This document shows positions 1-10,105 of a DNA stretch of 32,051 bases, piece after piece (positions within the stretch are counted from its first letter, which is position 1; the number at the start of each line of letters is the position of its first letter). Source of the DNA: Candidatus Gribaldobacteria bacterium (GTDB lineage Bacteria; Patescibacteriota; Minisyncoccia; Minisyncoccales; CG1-02-41-26); NCBI GenBank assembly GCA_026396705.1, contig JAPLWE010000040.1:1-32051 (forward strand), read 5' to 3'. A model generated the notes under the pieces. It ran no database searches. It saw only the letters and a program-made list of their open reading frames with translations, and was not told where the DNA came from. The position numbers and the translations under genes are program-made.

Positions 1-1062
1 ACAGGCATTAAAGCCATTGACGCTATTATTCCCATTGGCCGCGGTCAGCGAGAGCTGATTATTGGCGACCGACAAACCGGCAAAACCGCCTTGGCTATTG
101 ACGCTATTGTTAACCAGAAAGATCAAGATGTTATCTGTGTTTATGTGGCTATTGGCCAAAAGGATTCTAGTGTGGCCAAAACAGTCGCTAAATTAACTGA
201 ATTAGGAGCGCTTGGTCATACGATTGTGGTAGTGGCTTCGGCCTCTGAATCTGCTGCCTTAAATTACATTGCGCCATTTGCTGGTTCAGCAATGGCTGAA
301 TATTTTAAGGACCAAGGCAAAGATGTGTTGATTGTTTATGATGATTTATCAAAGCATGCGGTGTCTTATCGTCAATTGTCGCTATTATTAAGAAGGCCGC
401 CAGGCAGGGAAGCTTATCCTGGGGATATTTTTTATTTGCATTCGCGTTTACTAGAGCGAGCTTGTAAAATAAGCCAAGAAAAGGGGGGTGGCTCAATTAC
501 TGCCTTACCGATTATTGAAACGCAAGCGGGCGATATTTCAGCCTATATCCCCACTAATGTTATTTCCATTACTGATGGGCAAATTTATTTGGAAGGTGAT
601 TAGTTTTACCAAGGTATTAGGCCAGCTTTGAATGTTGGCTTGTCAGTTTCTAGAGTAGGATCAGTTGCTCAAATTAAAGCTATGAAAAAGGTGGCCGGCA
701 AGTTACGGTTAGAATTAGCGCAATTTCGTGAATTAGCCGCTTTTGTGCAGTTTGCTTCTGACTTAGATAAATCTACTCAAGCGCAAATTGAGCGAGGTAT
801 GCGCCTGACCGAAATTCTCAAGCAAGAACAATATTGCCCCATGCCAGTGGAGCGCCAGGTAGCTATTTTATATGCGGCAGTTAACGGATTTTTAGATGAC
901 ATTGCCTTAGACAGAATTAAAGATTTTGAAATTGGCTTATTGGAATATTTAGACAATCAGAGCCAAACCGCTTTGCAATCCATTAAAGAAACCAAAGACA
1001 TCACCGAACAAACCGAACAAGAATTAAAGAATTTAATTGGCGAATATAAAAAGATTTTCTAA
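1..1062 (+). pseudogene. atpA: ATP synthase F1 subunit alpha, 5'-truncated by window edge and interrupted by an in-frame TAG at 601-603
   Basis: Frame 1 reads [34 protein letters not shown] (Walker A)...[12 protein letters not shown]-[TAG][32 protein letters not shown]. The 91-603 and 628-1062 ORFs are in the same frame. Confidence 0.93.
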
Positions 1063-1068
1063 ATAATT

Positions 1069-3419
<2,351 letters not shown>

Positions 3420-3428
3420 TTGTTTGTT

Positions 3429-3869
3429 ATGGACAAAATAAAATTCAAAATTGTTACACCCGAACGGGTGGTTTATGAAAGCGAAGTTGATCAGGCAACC
3501 ATACCAACTGCTCAAGGAGAAATAACTGTTTTGCCTAACCATATTCCTTTAGTAGGTGTTTTGAGACCGGGCGAATTAATGATTAAAAAAGGCAAAGAGG
3601 AGATTACTATGGCGGTTTCTGGCGGAATGATTGAAGTGACTAAAAATATGATAGTTATTTTGGCTGACACAGCCGAGCAAGCTCATGAGATTGATGAGCA
3701 AAGAGCAAAAGAAGCCAAAGACCGCGCCCTAAAACTGATGAGTGAAAAAAATAGGGAAGATGTTGACTATACCGGCTTGGCTATACAAATAGAAAAAGAG
3801 CTAGCCCGGCTAAAAGTTGCCCGAAGACACAAAGGTAGCGCGCCTTTCCAAATGCCAGTTAATAATTAA
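3429..3869 (+). CDS. atpC: ATP synthase F1 subunit epsilon
   Basis: MDKIKFKIVTPERVVYESEVDQATIPTAQGEITVLPNHIPLVGVLRPGEL; operon position. Alternative TTG start at 3420. Confidence 0.94.
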   Translation: MDKIKFKIVTPERVVYESEVDQATIPTAQGEITVLPNHIPLVGVLRPGELMIKKGKEEITMAVSGGMIEVTKNMIVILADTAEQAHEIDEQRAKEAKDRALKLMSEKNREDVDYTGLAIQIEKELARLKVARRHKGSAPFQMPVNN

Positions 3870-3884
3870 TTATTAATAATTTTT

Positions 3885-4295
3885 ATGCACACTTGCCATT
3901 ATTTAGTTTTTCGTTGTATGGATTTTCGTATTAAGCCGAGCATTTTGAGCAGTTTATTAAAAGATGTTGGAATTGAGGAGGGCGATTATGATTTGGTTTC
4001 TTGCGCTGGCTCGGCCAAGGACTTGTTGGGGAACGAGACGGAGAGAGATTTTTTGTTAAAACAAATCACTTTATCGCAAAAACTTCACCAAACAAAAAAC
4101 ATCGTGGTTTTATATCATGACAACTGCGGCGCCTATGGGATAGCTGACCCAGTAGAGGAGGTAACCACCCAACAAGCCGATTTAGCTAAAATTAAAGCCA
4201 TTGTCACTGAACAATTTCCTGAAACGCAATTTAGAGCTTTTATTGTTAAGGGTGTTCCTAGAGACGATTTATGGCTAGAAAAAAAGATTATCTAG
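3885..4295 (+). CDS. Small beta-carbonic-anhydrase-like protein
   Basis: CMDFR (CxDxR) and HDNCGAYG (HxxC) match beta-CA zinc-site motifs; 136 aa. Confidence 0.7.
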   Translation: MHTCHYLVFRCMDFRIKPSILSSLLKDVGIEEGDYDLVSCAGSAKDLLGNETERDFLLKQITLSQKLHQTKNIVVLYHDNCGAYGIADPVEEVTTQQADLAKIKAIVTEQFPETQFRAFIVKGVPRDDLWLEKKII

Positions 4296-4311
4296 GCTAT
4301 GTAATTTTAAG

Positions 4312-4342
4312 AACACGATCGTCTAAGGCGACCGTGTTTTTG
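4312..4342 (+). terminator. Rho-independent terminator after the atp/CA block
   Basis: AACACGATCG-TCTAAGG-CGACCGTGTT hairpin (one mismatch) followed by a T-run. Confidence 0.7.
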
Positions 4343-4411
4343 AATAATTTGTTTAATTTTTATCCACAAAATTGATCCTTGTTTCTTAAATTTTGTGTTA
4401 AAATTAATTTA

Positions 4412-7114
4412 ATGAAAATAAGAATATTTATTTTAATAATTCTGGCCACCTTTTTTTGTCTGATTAATGCTGGTAGCGTTTTGGCGACCTGGGATGGAAA
4501 CCCTTATGATGCTGGCGAAACCCTAAACCCAGAATGTACTCCAACCGATCCTTTATGCAATGTTTTGATTCCAAACTATTGGAAACTCTCGGGCAATAAT
4601 TTATCGGTCACCTCAACTAGTTATTTAGTGGGTATTGGCACAACTACTCCAGCTTATAGATTAACTGTGCAGGCGGTTAGTAGTTCTACGCCAGCTTTTG
4701 TTTTATTAAACGAAAATGGATCGGTTGGCTCAATCCAGATGCGAACTGGGGGGATTGGTTTAAATAATATTTTTATTGGCGCTAATTCTGGCCAATATAA
4801 TTTAAGCACAGATTTTTTAACCGGGCATAATAATACATCTTTGGGTTATCAAGCTTTGGCTGCTAATACAACGGGTTATGGTAATACAGCCATGGGGTTT
4901 CAATCTTTATATACTAATCCTGATGGATATCAAAATACAGCTTTTGGCCAATATGCTATGCGTGGCAATACTAGTGGTTTCAGCAATACGGCTGTTGGCC
5001 ATAATGCTATGGCTTATGGCACAACTGGTACTTTGAATACGGCTGTGGGGGTAGATGCTTTAAGCGATGTGAATACCGGTAGTTATAATACTGCTATTGG
5101 CGCTGACACTTTGTATTACAATACTTCTGGCAAACACAATACAGCTCTTGGTAGTGGAGCCTTATTGAAAAATACTATTGGTAACTATAACATTGCTACG
5201 GGTAGAGCTGCTTTAGAAATGAATGTCTCTGGCTCCAGCAATACCGCCAATGGTTATTACTCTCTCTTTGGCAATACAGTTGGGGTGTCTAACTCTGGTT
5301 TTGGGCGCGCTACACTTTTTAATCAAAGTACTGGTTCTTTCAATGTGGCTATGGGTGAGGGTGCTGGTTATGGAGTTAGTGGCGCTTCTGTTTTTTCAAG
5401 TAGCACGCTTGTGGGTTATCAAGCGGGCTATGGCTTAACTACTGGAAATGGTAATGTTTTGCTTGGTTATCAGGCAGGATATACTGTGTCCGCTGGCGGA
5501 TTAAATACTTTTATTGGCTATCAGGCTGGGGCAAGCACAACGGTATCTAGTAGTGGTAATGGATTTTTTGGAAACAGCGCCGGTTTTGCAAGTAATGGTG
5601 ATAGCAATTACTTTATTGGGGAAAATTCAGGATATAACAACATTGGTAATAATAATTATTTTATTGGCAATTCGGGCGTAGGCTACAATAATATTGGAGA
5701 TGATAATTATTTGATTGGCGACGCGGCTGGTTGGATGAACTCAGGGAGTGATATATATGCTTTCGGCAATTCAGCGGCTTGGTTAAATACTGGTGGCAAT
5801 AGCTATATTATCGGAGATGCCGCTGGCTTTAACAATGCAGGCAATGACACCTACCTTTTCGGAGATGCTACTGGCTACAATAACACAGGAAATGATAGTT
5901 ATTTGATTGGCGACGCTGCTGGTTATAATAACACAGGAGCTAATAATTATTTTATTGGAAGCCACGCTGGTTATAATAACGCCACAGGAAGTTCTAATTA
6001 TTTTTTTGGCGATGTTGCTGGATATGCAAATACAGGAAATAATAATTACATGATAGGTAATCTTGCTGGGTATAGCAACGATGGAAGCTATAATTATATA
6101 TTTGGCACTAGCGCTGGGTATAACAACGCAGGAGATCGTAATATTATTTTCGGAGAGAATGTTGGGTATAATAATACAGGAGATTATAATATATTAATTG
6201 GTAGGCAAAATGGCTATGACAATACTGGGGACTACAATGTTTTTATTGGTATTGATGCTGGATACACAAACACTTCTGGGGCTGACAATTTATTTTTGGG
6301 CTATAACGCTGGATATTCAAACGCCACTGGCTCAAGGAATGTATTCTTGGGATATGAAGCTGGTTACAATGAAATAGGAGATAATAGGCTTTATATATCC
6401 AATAGTTCTACAACTCTGCCTTTAATTTATGGTGTTTTTTCAACCACTAGCACAGCAAGTAGCACTATAACTTTTAATGGAAAGGTGGGTATTGGAAATT
6501 CCAACCCAACTCATTTACTTACTATGGAGGCTGTTGGTGGGGGTTATTACGATGAAAATGCCAATACTTGGGTGGATGCATCTTCTATTAGATGGAAAGA
6601 AAATATAAAGCCAATTGAGAATGCTTTAGACAAAGTTTTGAGTCTGCAAGGAGTAACCTATGATTGGAAAAAAGAATATGGTAATAAGCATAGTCTTGGT
6701 TTTATTGCTGAAGATGTTGGCAAGATTGTGCCCGAGGTTGTTAGCTGGAGCTCAACTGAACCGGGTTATGCAGATGGTATATCCTATGGAGAGTTAACAG
6801 CTTTACTGGTTCAAGCAATAAAAGAGCAACAAGTAAAGATTACGGATGATTTTAATTATTTAAGTGGGAAAATAGATGGAGAGGTCTCTGCGGTTAAAGA
6901 ATTTTTTGTAGAAAAAATTACTGCTATGGTTGGTGATTTTAAGAAAATAAAAACTGATTCTATGGAAATGAAAGACGCCTCAACCGGTGAAATATATTGC
7001 GTTACTATTGAAAATGGAGAATGGAAAAAAGTTAAAGGCGAATGTTTAGCGCAAACAACGGATACTTTAGGGGTTGAGCCACAAATTGAAGAAGAAGCTC
7101 CTGTTATTAATTAA
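4412..7114 (+). CDS. Large secreted repeat protein (beta-roll/adhesin or fibre-like) with C-terminal S74-type intramolecular chaperone domain
   Basis: Signal peptide MKIRIFILIILATFFCLINAGSVLA; NTAxGxxAL and NYxIGDxAGYNNT repeats; C-terminal SSIRWKENIKPIENALDKVLSLQGVTYDWKKE...HSLGFIAEDVGKIVPEVV (Peptidase_S74-like). Start at 4412 preferred over 4379. Confidence 0.85.
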   Translation: MKIRIFILIILATFFCLINAGSVLATWDGNPYDAGETLNPECTPTDPLCNVLIPNYWKLSGNNLSVTSTSYLVGIGTTTPAYRLTVQAVSSSTPAFVLLNENGSVGSIQMRTGGIGLNNIFIGANSGQYNLSTDFLTGHNNTSLGYQALAANTTGYGNTAMGFQSLYTNPDGYQNTAFGQYAMRGNTSGFSNTAVGHNAMAYGTTGTLNTAVGVDALSDVNTGSYNTAIGADTLYYNTSGKHNTALGSGALLKNTIGNYNIATGRAALEMNVSGSSNTANGYYSLFGNTVGVSNSGFGRATLFNQSTGSFNVAMGEGAGYGVSGASVFSSSTLVGYQAGYGLTTGNGNVLLGYQAGYTVSAGGLNTFIGYQAGASTTVSSSGNGFFGNSAGFASNGDSNYFIGENSGYNNIGNNNYFIGNSGVGYNNIGDDNYLIGDAAGWMNSGSDIYAFGNSAAWLNTGGNSYIIGDAAGFNNAGNDTYLFGDATGYNNTGNDSYLIGDAAGYNNTGANNYFIGSHAGYNNATGSSNYFFGDVAGYANTGNNNYMIGNLAGYSNDGSYNYIFGTSAGYNNAGDRNIIFGENVGYNNTGDYNILIGRQNGYDNTGDYNVFIGIDAGYTNTSGADNLFLGYNAGYSNATGSRNVFLGYEAGYNEIGDNRLYISNSSTTLPLIYGVFSTTSTASSTITFNGKVGIGNSNPTHLLTMEAVGGGYYDENANTWVDASSIRWKENIKPIENALDKVLSLQGVTYDWKKEYGNKHSLGFIAEDVGKIVPEVVSWSSTEPGYADGISYGELTALLVQAIKEQQVKITDDFNYLSGKIDGEVSAVKEFFVEKITAMVGDFKKIKTDSMEMKDASTGEIYCVTIENGEWKKVKGECLAQTTDTLGVEPQIEEEAPVIN
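4874..5332 (+). repeat. Nine tandem 17-aa (51-bp) coding repeats, consensus GxxNTAxGxxALxxNTx
   Basis: Nine consecutive 17-residue units counted from the translation (GYGNTAMGFQSLYTNPD ... GVSNSGFGRATLFNQST). Confidence 0.9.
5597..6376 (+). repeat. Sixteen tandem 16-aa (48-bp) coding repeats, consensus GxxNYxIGDxAGYNNT; four units are 17 aa
   Basis: Sixteen consecutive units counted from the translation (GDSNYFIGENSGYNNI ... GSRNVFLGYEAGYNEI). Confidence 0.9.
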
Positions 7115-7138
7115 CTTTAATTTTTTGTATAAGAAAAT

Positions 7139-8878
7139 ATGATAAGACACTTAAAAACATTCATTTTTGTAATGGCTGTTTTTTTTGTTCCAACTTTTTG
7201 TCTTGCTTCAGTGGATGTTGGCACCGTTAACTCTACAAATAAGTATGCTTGGGGAGAAAATATGGGTTGGATAAATTTTGCTCCTACTGATAATTCTGGT
7301 TATGCTGGTATCACAATTACAAAAACTGCTATAACCGGATATGCTTGGAGCCCTCAATATGGCTGGATAAATTTTAATCCAACTAACTCGGGACAGGGTG
7401 TTTTAAATAATTGTTCAGGCGAGCTTAGCGGATATGCTTGGGTTTCTGAATTGGGTTGGTTGAATATGTCGGGGGTGGTAATAAATTCTGCTGGAAAATT
7501 TACTGGCGCAGCTGGAGCAACCAGCACAACTGTGGGTAGAGTTAATTTTGATTGTGATAATTGCAATGTAATAACAGATTGGAGGCCAATATGCTCAACC
7601 ATACAGCAAAGTAGTAATGGAGCTGTAATAATAATTTATCCAACAAGTAGCAGCACCCCGCAGGCGCAAGATCAATTTCCTATAATTGCGACCACCACAA
7701 CAAGCGCTACCACGACTAATATAATAAGCGCGACTACTACCATAATAAGCCCGATTACTATCATAGCAAGCGCAACTACGGTTGTGGCTCCACAGCAGCA
7801 ACAGCCCAACCAGCCAGCTGTAGTGGTCGTTAATAAGGAAAAGCCGACCTATGATAATAACACTAAAGATTCCAGTGCCACTAAGGAAAAGCAAAGCTTT
7901 TTTAGCATGATTCAAGAGGTTGCTCAAAATAATTTTATCAAAATAATTTCTTTGTTTGGGCTAATGCTCGGAATTGCATCGTTAATTTTAAGTTTTTTAA
8001 TTAGCCCTATTTATTTCGAAGATTTGCGGCTTTTGGCTTCTAAAGCCTGGGATTTTTTTCCTGTTATCTTGGGATTAAAGAAAAAGCCTAAAAACCCCTG
8101 GGGCACTGTTTATGATAGCGTTACAAAGCAACCACTAGATCCAGCATATGTTCTGCTACAAGATGTTAATGGCCAAGAGTTAAAAGACGCAATAACCGAC
8201 CTAGACGGAAGATATGGCTTTTTGGCTGAACCGGGAAACTATAAACTTACCGTCAATAAAAGTAACTATATTTTTCCTTCACAAAAGCTTAATGGGCAGG
8301 TCAATGATGAAATTTATGATAATTTATATTTTGGCGGCTCAATAGCTTTAGGGTTAGAACAAGGAGTTATAGCTAACAATATTCCTATGGACTCGATAGG
8401 TTTTGATTGGAATGAGTTTGCTAAAAGAGACAAAAAGCTAATGAAATTTTACTCTAATACCGATAGGATATTTAATTCGACCATCTCCATAGCTATTTTT
8501 GCCCTTGGATTTATTTTTTCTTTAATAGTTGTTTTACTTAGCCATCATACATATAATATTATTATTTTTTCTTTATACATTATTATTTCAATCGCTAATA
8601 TTATAGGAATGAAGCCTAAATTTACAGGCAGAATAACTGACGCAGAAACAAACGAACCCTTCTCTTTTGCTATACTAAAAATATTTTCAGCTTCAAGTGG
8701 CAAAGAGCTTTTTAAGAAAGTATGCGATAAAGTAGGAAGATATTATTGTTTAGTGTCCCCGGGCAAATATATTATTAAGATAGACAAAAAAAATATAGAC
8801 GGCACTTATTCATTTGTTTATGCATCTTCAGAGATTAATGCAAAAAAGGGGATTGTAAGAAAGCATTTTAAGATTTAG
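7139..8878 (+). CDS. Secreted/membrane protein with YAW-GWINF repeats and carboxypeptidase-regulatory-like domains
   Basis: Signal peptide; YAWGENMGWINF, YAWSPQYGWINF, YAWVSELGWLNM repeats; Thr/Ser linker; TM helices; PWGTVYDSVTKQPLDPAYVLLQDVNGQELKDAITDLDGRYGFLAEPGNYKLTV. Confidence 0.75.
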   Translation: MIRHLKTFIFVMAVFFVPTFCLASVDVGTVNSTNKYAWGENMGWINFAPTDNSGYAGITITKTAITGYAWSPQYGWINFNPTNSGQGVLNNCSGELSGYAWVSELGWLNMSGVVINSAGKFTGAAGATSTTVGRVNFDCDNCNVITDWRPICSTIQQSSNGAVIIIYPTSSSTPQAQDQFPIIATTTTSATTTNIISATTTIISPITIIASATTVVAPQQQQPNQPAVVVVNKEKPTYDNNTKDSSATKEKQSFFSMIQEVAQNNFIKIISLFGLMLGIASLILSFLISPIYFEDLRLLASKAWDFFPVILGLKKKPKNPWGTVYDSVTKQPLDPAYVLLQDVNGQELKDAITDLDGRYGFLAEPGNYKLTVNKSNYIFPSQKLNGQVNDEIYDNLYFGGSIALGLEQGVIANNIPMDSIGFDWNEFAKRDKKLMKFYSNTDRIFNSTISIAIFALGFIFSLIVVLLSHHTYNIIIFSLYIIISIANIIGMKPKFTGRITDAETNEPFSFAILKIFSASSGKELFKKVCDKVGRYYCLVSPGKYIIKIDKKNIDGTYSFVYASSEINAKKGIVRKHFKI

Positions 8879-8890
8879 AAAGATATAAAC

Positions 8891-8920
8891 AAAAAACGCT
8901 GGATTGATTCAGTGTTTTTT
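8891..8920. terminator. Probable bidirectional terminator between convergent genes
   Basis: AAAAACGCTG-GATTGATT-CAGTGTTTTT hairpin (one G-U) with A/T tracts on both sides. Confidence 0.6.
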
Positions 8921-8941
8921 GAATGCTTTGTTTATTTTTTA

Positions 8942-9364
8942 TTAGATATCATCTTGTGTGCCAAGATAGTCTTCCATTAGCTTCACATCATCTATATCTT
9001 TTTGGCGGATATCTTTATCTGTTAGCCAGCTTCGTTTGGCGTTTAATAAAAATTGCACGGTGTTGTATCTAACGCTGTCTATAACAACTGACTGTTCTAA
9101 AAGATTATCAAAATACCAAGTTTTGCCCAGCACAGTCCAGCTAGTCATAATTTCTAAGAGGTCGCTTGTTAGTATTTCTCGCTCACGCTTTATTTCTTTT
9201 TTAAAACGGCTATCCAAGGCCAGCTCCTGATATTTTTCTGGAGTTGCAACCACATCAATGTCATGGCTCTCGCGAAGCTTTAAAGCATTCAAAATGCCCG
9301 AGCCAATAACAATAGCATTATCGGGCGTTAAGTCCATTTCATTTAGCTTGCTTTTTATTTCCAT
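8942..9364 (-). CDS. Nucleotidyltransferase-superfamily-like hypothetical protein
   Basis: VIGSGILNALKLRESHDIDVVATPEKY resembles a GS-x-DxD nucleotidyltransferase core; 140 aa. Confidence 0.5.
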   Translation of the reverse strand: MEIKSKLNEMDLTPDNAIVIGSGILNALKLRESHDIDVVATPEKYQELALDSRFKKEIKREREILTSDLLEIMTSWTVLGKTWYFDNLLEQSVVIDSVRYNTVQFLLNAKRSWLTDKDIRQKDIDDVKLMEDYLGTQDDI

Positions 9365-9377
9365 AATCTGTGATGCG

Positions 9378-9791
9378 CTATTTAACTAAAGATAAATCTT
9401 CATTGATAATCACTGGTTTGACTGCTTCAATTTCTGATTGGCAATAAGGCATTTCGGGTATGGGGTGGTAAAGAAAGATTTTTTGATCCAAGACATGGGC
9501 AAAACCGATTTCCATCAGAGTATTGCCGCCGATATAATTTTTAATGCCGTGTTTATCAAGATTCATTACCAAAACAGCGTCCGCTACCTGCATCATCCGC
9601 CAAAATTCTCTGATGGCGTCCATATTGTTTTTTTGACGAAGCTTGATGACCTCTTTTTCTTCATCGGTTTTTCCAATAAAAGCAGTAGCTAATTTTGTAA
9701 CAAAAGCGTCATGCCCAAGCTTAATAAGCTCGTCGCGAGCCTCCATCATTTTTTCTGTATATTGCATACTGCCAATAACGCCTATTTTCAT
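9378..9791 (-). CDS. Nucleoside 2-deoxyribosyltransferase-like protein
   Basis: MKIGVIGSMQYTEKMMEARDELIKLGH...ADAVLVMNLDKHGIKNYIGGNTLMEIGFAHVLDQKIFLYHPIP. Start reassigned to 9791 because the upstream extension lies in a GC-rich repeat. Confidence 0.65.
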   Translation of the reverse strand: MKIGVIGSMQYTEKMMEARDELIKLGHDAFVTKLATAFIGKTDEEKEVIKLRQKNNMDAIREFWRMMQVADAVLVMNLDKHGIKNYIGGNTLMEIGFAHVLDQKIFLYHPIPEMPYCQSEIEAVKPVIINEDLSLVK

Positions 9792-9806
9792 AAGATAAAT
9801 AATTTT

Positions 9807-9960
9807 GTGCCGAAGGTGGGAGTCGGCCTCGCCTCTCGTCCGCTCGTCAGCGGGCTCGGGCTGGCCACCGCCTCGCGGTTTCGCCTTCTGGCGAAACATC
9901 GCTCCGCCGTTCTCGTCCCTCGCGCAAGGCAAGCAGTTGCCTTGCTCCTCGTACACAAAA
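9807..9960. repeat. GC-rich multi-hairpin element adjacent to tRNA-Leu
   Basis: GC-rich island in AT-rich DNA, with perfect hairpins (- strand) GCAAGGCAA-CTGC-TTGCCTTGC and TTTCGCC-AGAA-GGCGAAA, plus CCGCT-GACG-AGCGG. Confidence 0.6.
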
Positions 9961-9976
9961 ATTACTTTATAATTTT

Positions 9977-10062
9977 TGGTGCCGAGGGAGGGACTCGAAC
10001 CCTCACGGCCTTGCGACCATACGATTTTGAGTCGTACGTGTAAACCATTCCACCACCTCGGC
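9977..10062 (-). tRNA. tRNA-Leu (anticodon CAA), CCA encoded
   Basis: Reverse complement GCCGAGG...TACGA-CTCAAAA-TCGTA...GGGTTCGAGTCCC...CCTCGGC-A-CCA; 7-bp acceptor stem, variable arm, T-loop TTCGAGT. Confidence 0.95.
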
Positions 10063-10105
10063 GATACATTCTTATCTTACAATAAATTTTGTTTTGTTCA
10101 AGGCG

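Noticed and set aside
601-603. Alternative genetic code with TAG as a sense codon
   Set aside because: TAG ends several well-formed genes in the same window, and only one internal TAG was seen. The known CPR recoding in Gracilibacteria/Absconditabacteria concerns TGA, not TAG.
5783-5965. Antisense ORF of 60 aa
   Set aside because: By-product of the 48-bp repeat read on the opposite strand.
4874-6376. 48/51-bp periodic repeats considered as a CRISPR array
   Set aside because: They are coding, in frame, degenerate at DNA level, and have no unique spacers between identical repeats.
7595-7927. 110-aa minus-strand ORF rich in Tyr/Ser/Arg
   Set aside because: Antisense of the Thr/Ser-rich linker of the 7139-8878 surface protein; low-complexity artefact.
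9792-9956. N-terminal extension MYEEQGNCLPCARDENGGAMFRQK... of the 9378-9956 ORF
   Set aside because: Encoded by the GC-rich hairpin element; the conserved protein begins at MKIGVIGSMQY (9791).
9711-10043. 110-aa + strand ORF ending ...FGAEGGTRTLTALRPYDFESYV
   Set aside because: It is the antisense translation of the GC-rich island and of tRNA-Leu; the GGTRTLT..RPYDFES string is a known artefact of reading through tRNA genes.
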